Positions 1 through 8,700 of a DNA stretch of 37,523 bases are shown piece by piece. The stretch comes from Paulinella micropora (Eukaryota > Cercozoa > Imbricatea > Euglyphida). The notes beneath the pieces are model-generated. The model saw only the letters and a program-made list of their open reading frames with translations, did no database searches and was not told the DNA's origin. Location: NCBI GenBank assembly GCA_009731375.1, contig BJOX01000335.1, positions 146,098-183,620 of the forward strand, given 5' to 3'. Each line of letters opens with the position of its first letter. The first letter of the stretch is position 1. The position numbers were made by a program, and so were the translations under genes.

Positions 1-60
<60 letters not shown>

Positions 61-163
61 TGTGTGTGTGCGTGTGTGTTTGTGTGTTTGTGTGTGTGTG
101 TGTGTGTGAGTACTTGTGTGAGTGTGAGTACTTGTGTGTGTGAGTACTTGCGTGTGTGTGTCA
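1..163. repeat. (TG)n microsatellite
   Basis: The window opens inside an almost pure TG dinucleotide tract. After base 58 it degrades into TG blocks broken by GA, TTTG and three repeats of the unit GTGAGTACTTG. It has open frames only because it is a dinucleotide repeat; I see no gene here. Confidence 0.97.
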
Positions 164-299
164 GAAGGGAGAGGTTCGCGGGAATGCCACCATATTATTT
201 CATGGTTTGCCTTTTCTTTTGCTCGGACGCCTAAGTTCTCTCAAAGGGAACACATAATCTTAACTCTGTAGTACTTTCTAATAGTTAACCACTTTCGTC

Positions 300-339
300 T
301 TTACATATATTCTGCAGGTGGATTCAATCAAGGAAGGGA
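300..339 (+). other. candidate 3' splice site before the TIM21-like start codon
   Basis: A pyrimidine- and AT-rich stretch ends in TTCTGCAG at 310-317, followed by GTGGATTCAATC and, 22 bases later, the ATG at 340. This looks like the end of an intron in the 5' untranslated region, so the gene may have an upstream non-coding exon. It could also be chance; a transcript would decide. Confidence 0.4.
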
Positions 340-939
340 ATGTTCGCAACCTCAGCCTCCCGTTGTATTGCGTTGCGACATAAACCTGTGTTGTGTCAAC
401 GAGCACTCGCAAGGAGGTCTATGATCCGACATTTTGCAACAGAAGGTGGAGAAAGTGAGAGGCAAGTCGAACGCGTAAGAGGAAGACCGAAAACAGAGAT
501 AGGAGGGTTCACTGGGACTGTCATCAAGGCTGCAGAGCGCACTACGAGCATCACCACCATCCTGATCGGAGCTGCGGCGACAGCAGGCGTAATATTTTTT
601 GCTATCCGCGCACTGTTCCCCTCACGAGCTATTACAGATGCAGTGAAAATGATAAGCCAAAATTCCGAAGTGATGCGCATTCTGGGGACCAACATTCAAC
701 AGGACACAAGTGGAGGTGAAAATGTGGAGGACGTGACAGAGGATGACGGTACTAGAGTCGACCGATACAATTTCATCGTCCGTGGATCTCGAGGAACAGC
801 ACGTTGCTGGTGTGCAATCAATAAGAAAACTGGAGAACGTCATTACTTGCTTTTAGAACTCGGCGACTATACTCTGTATCTTGAAGATCATCGAAACGAG
901 TTGCCCCCCATCCCCATTCCTCCCAAAAAGGGCAAGTAG
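340..939 (+). CDS. TIM21: TIM21-like mitochondrial inner-membrane protein
   Basis: A 199-residue protein in one exon. In known eukaryotes TIM21 is a TIM23-complex subunit in the inner membrane that helps pass presequence proteins from TOM to TIM23 and links to respiratory chain assembly. The first 33 residues are rich in R, S and A and lack acidic residues, as in a mitochondrial targeting signal; R30-H-F-A33 looks like a processing site. One membrane helix spans about residues 71-92. It is followed by the region expected on the intermembrane-space side, with the family-like stretches ITDAVKMISQNSEVMRILG (98-116) and YNFIVRGSRGTA (143-154). An acidic linker (127-141) and a proline- and lysine-rich tail (189-199) are local traits. 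Length is close to the family norm. The match is by eye, so a remote TIM21 relative or another single-pass mitochondrial protein remains possible. It is the only clear host housekeeping gene here. Confidence 0.72.
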   Translation: MFATSASRCIALRHKPVLCQRALARRSMIRHFATEGGESERQVERVRGRPKTEIGGFTGTVIKAAERTTSITTILIGAAATAGVIFFAIRALFPSRAITDAVKMISQNSEVMRILGTNIQQDTSGGENVEDVTEDDGTRVDRYNFIVRGSRGTARCWCAINKKTGERHYLLLELGDYTLYLEDHRNELPPIPIPPKKGK

Positions 940-1440
940 AAGAGAAAACGATCTTACGCGGAACTGAAGCCTGACCTACGTTGACAATTCTTTTTGTCGT
1001 CAATGGACTTAGCTTACCTATCATTCACCCCTAAAAGAACACACACAAACACGCACCAAAAAAACGCTCTGTACAACTCAAACCTTTCACAGCAATTTAC
1101 TATAATTAAGGAACCCCGCACGACTTGTTCCATACTCTGATGCTAGTTTACTAATATATATCTATAAACTTCCAGCTGAACCTTCGATCGGATGTAAAAA
1201 CTGCAGGATCATAGCCCCGTCCAGCTGACAATTAATGTTAGAACCGGGTACGAGTTGCAGCGTTATGCCACGGTAATATGGTAGTAGCATAGACATGACG
1301 CTAAACTGCATCGGGTCTCTGCATGACCATAAACTGTGACTGCTTTTTTCTGTACACTTCATTTTCTTATCGGTCTTTCTATGCATTTTCCATGCTTTTG
1401 AGATGATGCCATAATGTATGATTGACTGCTATCACTTCAT
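940..1440. other. 3' flank of the TIM21-like gene, no gene seen
   Basis: Mixed-composition sequence with a short CA-rich patch near 1038-1058. It should contain the 3' untranslated region of the upstream gene, but I could not identify a convincing polyadenylation signal. No coding region with recognisable composition is present on either strand. Confidence 0.6.
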
Positions 1441-1851
1441 GGTGTGTATGTATGTATGTATAATTTATGTATGTATGTATGTATGTATGTATGTATGCAT
1501 GCATGCATGCATGTATGTATGTATGTATGCATGCATGTATGTATGTATGTATGCATGCATGCATGCACGCATGAATGTATGTATGTATGCGTGTATGTGT
1601 ATGTATGTATGTATGTATGGTATGTATGTATGGTATGCATGCATGCATGCATGCCTGCATTTCTATAGGTATGTATGTATGTAAGTATGTATGTTTGTAT
1701 GAATGTACGAATATGTGTAGTATGTATGTATGTATGTATGTATGTATGTATGTGTGCATGCATGCATGTATGTATGTGTGTATGTATGTAATGTATGTAT
1801 GTATGTATGTATGTGTGTGTATGTATGTATGTATAGATATTCGATGTATGC

Positions 1852-1881
<30 letters not shown>
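1441..1881. repeat. (ATGT)n tetranucleotide microsatellite
   Basis: About 440 bases of TATG/ATGT units with islands of GCAT and GTGT. The same repeat type recurs at 33741-33975. Long open frames on both strands encode only Y-I-H-T or M-Y-V-C repeats and are artefacts of the tetranucleotide. Confidence 0.97.
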
Positions 1882-1882
<1 letters not shown>

Positions 1883-2059
1883 TTGTGAGTTTTGCAGGCG
1901 CAGATAGGTAAATATGCGACCTTTTCTTATACCCCTATACACAGTGATGTATAGATGAACTATGTCTAGTCAAGATATAGTTATACCCGTTTCTATATAT
2001 ACTTTGAGCCGGTTGAAAACAATGATATTAAGACAATAATCGGTACTACTTTTTACAAT

Positions 2060-2305
2060 GGATAATATTGTAGGCATCACCCCCCGGATAGCCGGTAAAA
2101 AGTAACTTTTCCTGGTGACAGGTGCACCAGCTTGTTTTTCAGTATTATTAGTCCGGATTGGACCTGATGCAATTTTATTCCTGGTCTGTTGCAGTTTTCC
2201 TTTTTGGCTTCACTGAGCTAATATAACGAGACATCATTCTCATTTGAGGACTGTGTTTGGTTGTATTACCGACTTTTTTTCGAGCTATCGTTGGGGGCAT
2301 TACAT
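2060..2305 (-). repeat. dispersed repeat, copy 1 (inverted relative to copy 2 at 25387-25630)
   Basis: About 245 bases match the reverse complement of 25387-25630 nearly base for base, with only a few substitutions and small indels. The outer boundary is the sequence GTAGGCATCACCCCCCGG and the inner boundary is GGGGGCATTACA. Outside these points the two loci do not resemble each other. On the minus strand the repeat contains the end of a reading frame (see 2175-2380), so it looks like the 3' end of a DNA transposon or another dispersed element. Confidence 0.85.
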
Positions 2306-2380
2306 TTGGAGTCCACATCACTATGGTGATTTCTTTCTGCTTTGCCACACAGGCAACAGAGTGAATTTTCACTGACCTGT
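2175..2380 (-). pseudogene. remnant of a transposase-like C-terminus (possible piggyBac-type zinc motif)
   Basis: One minus-strand frame in about 2265-2370 reads a Cys/His cluster, CCLCGKAERNHHS, followed by SKCNAPND and a stop. The spacing C-x2-C-G-K, then K-C-N-x-P, recalls the C-terminal cysteine-rich domain of piggyBac transposases. A second minus frame encodes a basic peptide ending KPKRKTATDQE whose end is also preserved in the copy at 25.4-25.6 kb, although that copy carries indels. The piggyBac link is a by-eye resemblance over about 25 residues and no catalytic domain is present. I am sure only that this is a repeated, decayed fragment. Confidence 0.3.
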
Positions 2381-3092
2381 CTCACACGGGGACGTCAGAC
2401 GAAAACAAATACTCCAACACAGCTCCCTCATAACTCTCTTTCACAAAAGAAATAATTTAATTAGTCTCAAGCAGGTGTCTCGTACCCTCTAGCCCAATCC
2501 ATATCTGTGTGCTCACAAGGAGACATCAGATACAAACTCTCTGTCGTTCTTGCTGTTCTCACACAGAGACCAAGAAGAAGGAGGTGGACAGAAGAGTGAA
2601 GGAACACACACAAAACACAAACAAGCATATGGACAGGAGCACAACACTCTACACTTCTAGTTTGTGCATTTATCTGCATTATCTCACACATACGTCAGAG
2701 TATTTTTGCAACTCTCTGATCGTTTTCTAAAGGTAGGTCTGAGAACCTATCCGACCGACTGTCGACTTCTCAAGGAGAGCTTTTCTAGCTTCTCTATTAC
2801 TATCTGTGTGTAGGTCCAAGTGCCTCATACTAGATACAACAATATAGAAAAGAAGGAGAAAGTAATCTGAGTAAGGAGAACAAGAAATCGGAGAAAGTCT
2901 CAAAGAATATTTTTCTCAAACAAAAACAAACATACAAACAGTGTTTCATAGAGGACAGGGAATCTCACTCTACCCTCTCTATTAGTTTCTCTCTTCACTA
3001 GTCAATCGACTGAAGGAGGAACAGAACACAAACGAACAAAAACCAAACATAGGAGCTGACACTGTCCTCCTGTTGATCACTACTACGACATC
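2376..3092 (+). other. 5' leader of the Ty3/Gypsy-type element, no LTR recognised
   Basis: About 700 bases between the transposon remnant and the gag start codon, rich in CT and AG blocks. If this element has a 5' LTR and primer-binding site they should lie here. I compared this stretch by eye with 11604-12093 and found no direct repeat, and no obvious tRNA-complementary 3' CCA-type site. The 5' LTR may be lost, displaced or too diverged to see. Confidence 0.5.
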
Positions 3093-5789
3093 ATGTCGAC
3101 AGAGACCGCCGAAGTGAGTGAATTCTCGGAGGCAGATCAAAGAAGAGAAGAAGAAGAAGCAGGAGGAGGAGGAGGAAGAGGATTGAATGAAGGAGGAGGA
3201 GGAGGATTGAATGAAGGAGGAGGAGGAGATGAAGGAGTAGGAGGAGGAGTAGAAGAGGGCTGGGATGATGAAGGAAGATATGGAGGAGACGAAGATGAAG
3301 GAGGATTTGAACAAGAAGAGACGGGAGGAGGAGGAGCATATGGTAATCCCTTACCACCTGCCTACACGGGAGGAGGAGGACGAAAAATGATCGACTTGAT
3401 TCATAGTGATGGAGAGGAGATCACAGTGGAGGAACAACAGTGGGTGCAAGACCACTATGACCTCACTAAAGAAGAGTTTGATAACGAGATGGGGGGAGAG
3501 AATGATACCTATGTGTGGATCCCTCAGGATCAAAGAAGAGAGAAAAGTCGTGCTAAAAAGGATGTCTATATCCTATTATCAAACACAGCACAGCTCCTCG
3601 GCAAACTGGTCTCTGATCCAGAAGAGAGAAAGAAGATACAGCATATCAAGTTTGGGGACACACACACCCACCTTGAATTACTCGATGCTATCTTTGGGGT
3701 GTACACTCAAACCCTGATTTGGGAACGTACATACGGCCCACGATGTGAGGGTTACCTCCAGTACACAAACCCAAGAGCAACGGCCAGATTCCTCGCGACT
3801 GGTCAGGAGGCAGTCGATGTAACAAAAATGAAGACCAATCTGGGTTCGAAAAACTCGAGTGGCATATTTCATTTTTTTACAATGGAAATAAAGGCCTTGG
3901 AGGAGGGGAAGGCAGAGATGGAAAAAAGCATTAAGGCAGCAGGAGAAACTCATCCTGTGATTGATGAGTTAGAGAAGACCGACAGAGTTCTGACCAAGAT
4001 CAGACTGTTGATGGGTGCGTTACTGCACAAGGAGGCATGGAAGAGATGGATTCCTACCAAGGATCACTCTGTCCTTAAATCACTTAGTAACGCACCACCG
4101 GTCGCCAACAAAGCAGGTGTTGACCAATATGTGGAGAAATATAATTTTCTCAGATCTGCTTCTGAATTGGTGGCCTTTATCACTCATGCTCAAAAGCTGG
4201 TGATATCTGAGAAGAAGAAGGCGAAAGAGAATGAGGAGTTCGAGAAGACGATGAGACTGGAAAGAATGAAAGCAAAAGTGAGTGGTGCAAAGACACACCC
4301 TCCGACATATTTGACCCCACCAGCTCCTGCCCCACCAGCCCCTGCACCCTCGGGCTCAACTACGGTGGTGGTCACAAACACGGAGAAGAAGGACAGACAG
4401 AACATCATAAATGCCTTCAAGGGGAAGAAAGGAGGAGTGGCAAGTCTCATGCTATATGCCAAGACGAGCTCAGACAAAGACTCTGATGCTTCGCTTTTGA
4501 GCAAGCTCAAAGAGATCAATGCCTGCATGAAGGCTTTTCCTTGCGACGAAACGCAGGAATACGAGGCCCTTGTTACTGTTTTTGACCAATCTCTAGTCTC
4601 GGAGGGATTTGATCTGACACAGTACAAGTTTTTGAGAAAGAAGGAGGAGATTAAGAGAAACAATGCAACAGGCCTAGACGCTCAGTGTGAACTGGCGGTG
4701 GCCACACTCATTTCATATTTTCAATCTCATGGATACCAGCATCTCTGCACTGGTACTCTCATAGGATTTGAAATCTTTGAGACAGTGGCGATGAGTTTGA
4801 GGAGTGCTGTTGGCTTGGCGGCGACCCTTACGGAGGTAGTTTCCTCCTATGGGCTATTCTATGGCCGCAAGTCGATCATCCTCTATTTCTTTTCGGCGTT
4901 ACACACAGTTAACCCGAGTAAGCTTACTCAGCTCATACAACAATGCTCGACGTTTAGCTCAGTGAAGTCCAAGAACTTCCTCGAGACACACGTGTTCGAA
5001 AATACGGTTCAAAGCGTTGCTCCGTCAGCACTGTTTCAAGAAGTGATGAGTGCATGCTCAAACATGGACTCGCTCACGGAGGCACATACGGCACAGGCAG
5101 GCGGTGTACCTGTTGGCGCACAAGCCACGTACACAAACAGAGTTGCCGGTTGGAAGAGACAGAGAGAGCCAGACCTGAAGACCGCATGTTGGAGGTGGTT
5201 CGCGGGCTTGCAGTGTAAGGCACAGATGGAGAACAGAGACTGCTCTTTCAATCATGATAGGCAGAACCCAACAGCAAGGGCAAATTTTCTGAGCAGGACG
5301 GAAGGCAAGGAACCGGGCCTTTTCAATATGCTTCAGATTGCCGCTGTGAACGAAGGTTGGTATGCCAATATGTGTGATGATGAGGAGTTACGAGAGGCAA
5401 TCATTACCTACATGAAAAGGATGAAGGAGAAGAAAGAGGAAAGGGAGAGACAAAAGAACCTAAATGCCTCTCAAAGAGGACGAGAAGGAGGAGCAGGAGC
5501 AGGAGGACGAGGAGGAGGAGCAGGAGGAGGACGAGGAGGAGGAACATGGAGAGGAGACTCGAGGTGGCAGGGAACCCCTCAGAGAGGAAGAGGAGGAGGT
5601 CGGGGATATATCCCTTATGGAGGGAGAGCTGTTCGAGCTCCAGCCCTCCCACCCAGAGGAGGAGGAGGCTCATGGGCAAGCTCCAACCCGAATTTCGGTC
5701 GAGCTCAGGCCTACAACACTGCCTCGGAGACCGATACGTCATCCCACCCGGACACTACTCAAGGTAATCGTTTCGAGGTGGTGGAATGA
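3093..5789 (+). CDS. gag: Ty3/Gypsy-type retrotransposon Gag with a CCCH zinc finger and RGG tail
   Basis: An 898-residue Gag-like protein, expected to form the cytoplasmic particle that packages element RNA. Residues 20-100 are low-complexity G/E-rich. The middle is helical and charged, with a P/A-rich linker near 405-425 (TYLTPPAPAPPAPAP). Instead of the usual CCHC knuckle it has C699-x8-C708-x8-C717-x3-H721, a CCCH finger pattern. An RGG/G-rich tail (about 796-866) could bind RNA. The ATG at 3093 is the first methionine of a frame that stays open to TGA at 5787-5789. The frame continues after that TGA directly into pol. The frame is intact over 2.7 kb, which suggests recent insertion. The assignment as Gag rests on position, nucleic-acid-binding tail and the following pol, not on a recognised capsid fold. 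Confidence 0.82.
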   Translation: MSTETAEVSEFSEADQRREEEEAGGGGGRGLNEGGGGGLNEGGGGDEGVGGGVEEGWDDEGRYGGDEDEGGFEQEETGGGGAYGNPLPPAYTGGGGRKMIDLIHSDGEEITVEEQQWVQDHYDLTKEEFDNEMGGENDTYVWIPQDQRREKSRAKKDVYILLSNTAQLLGKLVSDPEERKKIQHIKFGDTHTHLELLDAIFGVYTQTLIWERTYGPRCEGYLQYTNPRATARFLATGQEAVDVTKMKTNLGSKNSSGIFHFFTMEIKALEEGKAEMEKSIKAAGETHPVIDELEKTDRVLTKIRLLMGALLHKEAWKRWIPTKDHSVLKSLSNAPPVANKAGVDQYVEKYNFLRSASELVAFITHAQKLVISEKKKAKENEEFEKTMRLERMKAKVSGAKTHPPTYLTPPAPAPPAPAPSGSTTVVVTNTEKKDRQNIINAFKGKKGGVASLMLYAKTSSDKDSDASLLSKLKEINACMKAFPCDETQEYEALVTVFDQSLVSEGFDLTQYKFLRKKEEIKRNNATGLDAQCELAVATLISYFQSHGYQHLCTGTLIGFEIFETVAMSLRSAVGLAATLTEVVSSYGLFYGRKSIILYFFSALHTVNPSKLTQLIQQCSTFSSVKSKNFLETHVFENTVQSVAPSALFQEVMSACSNMDSLTEAHTAQAGGVPVGAQATYTNRVAGWKRQREPDLKTACWRWFAGLQCKAQMENRDCSFNHDRQNPTARANFLSRTEGKEPGLFNMLQIAAVNEGWYANMCDDEELREAIITYMKRMKEKKEERERQKNLNASQRGREGGAGAGGRGGGAGGGRGGGTWRGDSRWQGTPQRGRGGGRGYIPYGGRAVRAPALPPRGGGGSWASSNPNFGRAQAYNTASETDTSSHPDTTQGNRFEVVE
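5787..5789 (+). promoter_or_regulatory. in-frame UGA between gag and pol, candidate readthrough site
   Basis: Gag ends GTG GAA TGA and the next codons CTG GAG GGG GAA continue in the same frame into pol with no further stop until 11601-11603. The first in-frame ATG after the stop lies about 50 codons into pol. Stop-codon suppression is a known gag-pol strategy in gammaretroviruses, and UGA followed by CU is a context often tolerant of readthrough. A single point mutation of a fused gag-pol frame would look the same. Confidence 0.5.
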
Positions 5790-8700
5790 CTGGAGGGGGA
5801 AGAAGAGAGGAAGGAGAAGACTGTGAAGTTTAACCCTAAAGTCACAGTGCTTTCTAATGCTGTTGTGCAGACTGGGCCAACGCTTCCTCTATGTGAAAAC
5901 AAAGATGTGGGTACACAGAGACTGCAGCCCCAAGGTAGTCTCATACCCGTTCATACAGCACGGTTACCAATGATAACTGATGCAAATAGGAAGGCGAGAC
6001 TTGCGATGGAGGCGAGGAGGCCAATGGCAGACGTATCGCCTCGGCCAAGCAAACAACCACGAACAGACTCAATGTCTACGATCGCGGCGGGTGGCAAGCA
6101 AAATGACAATGTGTGTACTAAAGTGCCACAAGACAATGTAGCTCACATAGTAAACGCACCAGTACCGCAGAATAATAACAACGTTAATGAGGTGAAGCAG
6201 GAGGAGAAGAAGGAGGAGTTGAAAAAGTTAGAGACAAGACTCCAAAATTTGGAACGTAAAGTTCTTGTTCTCGCAGCCAATATACACAGGCCCGATGCTC
6301 TGTGTTATACGGAACTTTATTGTGAAACATTGAAGACAATATTAAAAGTTGGTAATGATACGATGGCGAATATTAATATTGTCGGCCGGAAGTTTTTTAA
6401 TCGATACCGGGACTGGGTGGACGGAAATATGAAAAAGTCAACGGGCACTCTCAAAGGAGTGAGCAGCCGGACGGATATCACGGGCATCATCACACTGACC
6501 TTTAAATTAAAATCAGCACGAGTATACCGCATGGACCTTTATGTCGTCCCCGGTTACCACGGGTCAATATTACTATCGTATGACCAATTGGCTACGATGG
6601 GGGCTGTGATTGATTGCGCCGCACGGCGAGTGATATATGGAGTAAAAAGAGGAGAAAAGAACGATATTGATCCCTTCAACGCTACTGACTCTTATGAGGC
6701 TTATGAGCTGAGTCTAGCGACGGATCACAAAAAGATGGCCATCGCACATGAGGCACTTGAGGTGTACGTTCACCCCCATGTCGTAAGACCGGATGAACTG
6801 TCCTGGACCGACAATTGGGAATCCCAAGTGTGCACTGTCACAGTTCCGACATGCCATTGGGACAAAAAGTCTATTGATGACTTAATCGAGAAGCGAAAGG
6901 AGGAGATTATATGTGTCGCACAAAGAAGCCCGTCGTTGGCGAGATTCGCGGAAGGAGTAGGAACAGATGTCCATATTACTAACGGATACTGTTTCCATGC
7001 GAAAGTAGGAGAAGAAAAAAGGGAGGCGTTTGTACCAAGGAGAACGGGGCGAATCCCGGATACTCCACCAGAAACTATTAAAAGTTTTATTACTGATTTC
7101 TGGGGTGACGAGCCCACGTGGCCGCGTTCACTGTCTGAAGTGAAGAAATGCTTACGGACTTTATTCGAAAATAATAAGCCGTATACTATTATCCTGCCAT
7201 ATAATGAGAAGGCGATATGGGCGCAGGAAATAAGGGACCGGCTTATTGATCATCCTATACCGGTACCCTCTCGCAAGCAACAGCTAGTGGTGGCTTGTCG
7301 TATGGGAACTCGTGAGCAGAGCAGTGCATACAAGCGGAAGCTCAGAGACCTCGACAAGTTGAAATTGATACCGCAAGCATTCACATGCTTTGATGGTTTT
7401 TACACCCGTAAAGCTCCTTTGCAATACGCGAGACTCATTGACATGCTGGTGGAGCTCGGTAAAGATGATGAGCCGGACATGGTCACGTATGAAAAGACGG
7501 GCCTAGATGATGTCTCGGAAGAGGACTTAGGCTTGGAGGAGGACAGAGAACCCCTCAAGCAACATAAGCAGATGTCGGATGAAGATTTTCAAGCGGCGGC
7601 GCGGAAAATATTGGAAGAAGGAGTAGGCACGGAGAAGGAGAAGGAGCTTTTAAAAGCCAAATTAGAGGCGAACAAGGAAATTTTTGACCCTCCACATGCA
7701 GGTGGTGTCAAGCCTGAAGATTTCACTGCGGTTATTTACAAAATACCGGGTGCGGAGCCGTCACCGGCACCACGAAGGGCGAATTTGAGTATACATGAGG
7801 CGAAGATAGCGGAGGAGCTAGCAAGACAGCTGCTCAATGAGGACTTTATTGAGAGATCAACATCTCCAATAGTCTCACAACCGAGAATAGTGCCGAAGCC
7901 AGGAGGAGAATGGCGCCTGACAGTTAACTATGCTCGTGTTAACAAGGTGCTGGAGGAAGAGAGAAATCCTCTCCCGACATTAGAAGAAGGAAGGAGAGTA
8001 CTGCGGAATGCAAAATTCTATTCGGTCATTGACCTTAAGAATGGCTTCTGGCAGATACCACTGGAGGAAAAGTCCAGATGGCTGACGGCGTTTGTGGTGG
8101 GTATGGAAATATACCAATGGAAAGTGCTTCCGATGGGCCTCAAGCAAGCCCCAGGACTTTTCCAGAAGGCGATGCAGAAGATGTTGAGCAGTCAGTACGA
8201 TGATTTGTCTGACGGTGGCTTTATGAGAAGGCGGGGACAGAAGGCGGGAGAATATGCATTTTGCTATATCGATGACATTATCGTATACTCTAACACAATG
8301 GAGGAGCATATCGATCATTTGTCCGATATATTCAGGCGCATCGGAGCTTTTGGCCTGAAGTGCAATCTAAAGAAGTGTCAACTTGCCAAGACGAGTGTGA
8401 CATACTTAGGGTACGAGATCTCCCATAATCGAGTCTCGATATCCAAAGAGAAGAGGGAGGAGATTATGAATCGACCGATACCGAAGAACCGCACTGAATT
8501 GCACTCATTCCTTGCGATGGCGCAATACTATAGCCAGTTTATACCCGATTGGGGTGCAACACGGGCTAAGTTGGAGAAAATGATAGATTTTGGAGACTTT
8601 GAGAAGTGGGACGAAGAGGCTTTGCAAGCGTTTCATGCGCTCAAAGATCTCATTTACAAAGACCCGAAAGACGGAGGACTGGTGTTAACGATGCCCGACT

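Noticed and set aside
1-163. Telomeric repeat at the contig start
   Set aside because: It is a TG dinucleotide tract without TTAGGG, TTTAGGG or similar units.
1379-1942. Open frames on both strands over the ATGT repeat
   Set aside because: They encode only Y/I/H/T or M/Y/V/C repeats of the tetranucleotide and have no other coding character.
3091-3357. Leucine-rich minus-strand frames opposite gag
   Set aside because: They are the complement of the GGA/GAG-rich gag N-terminus; gag has the convincing start and continuation.
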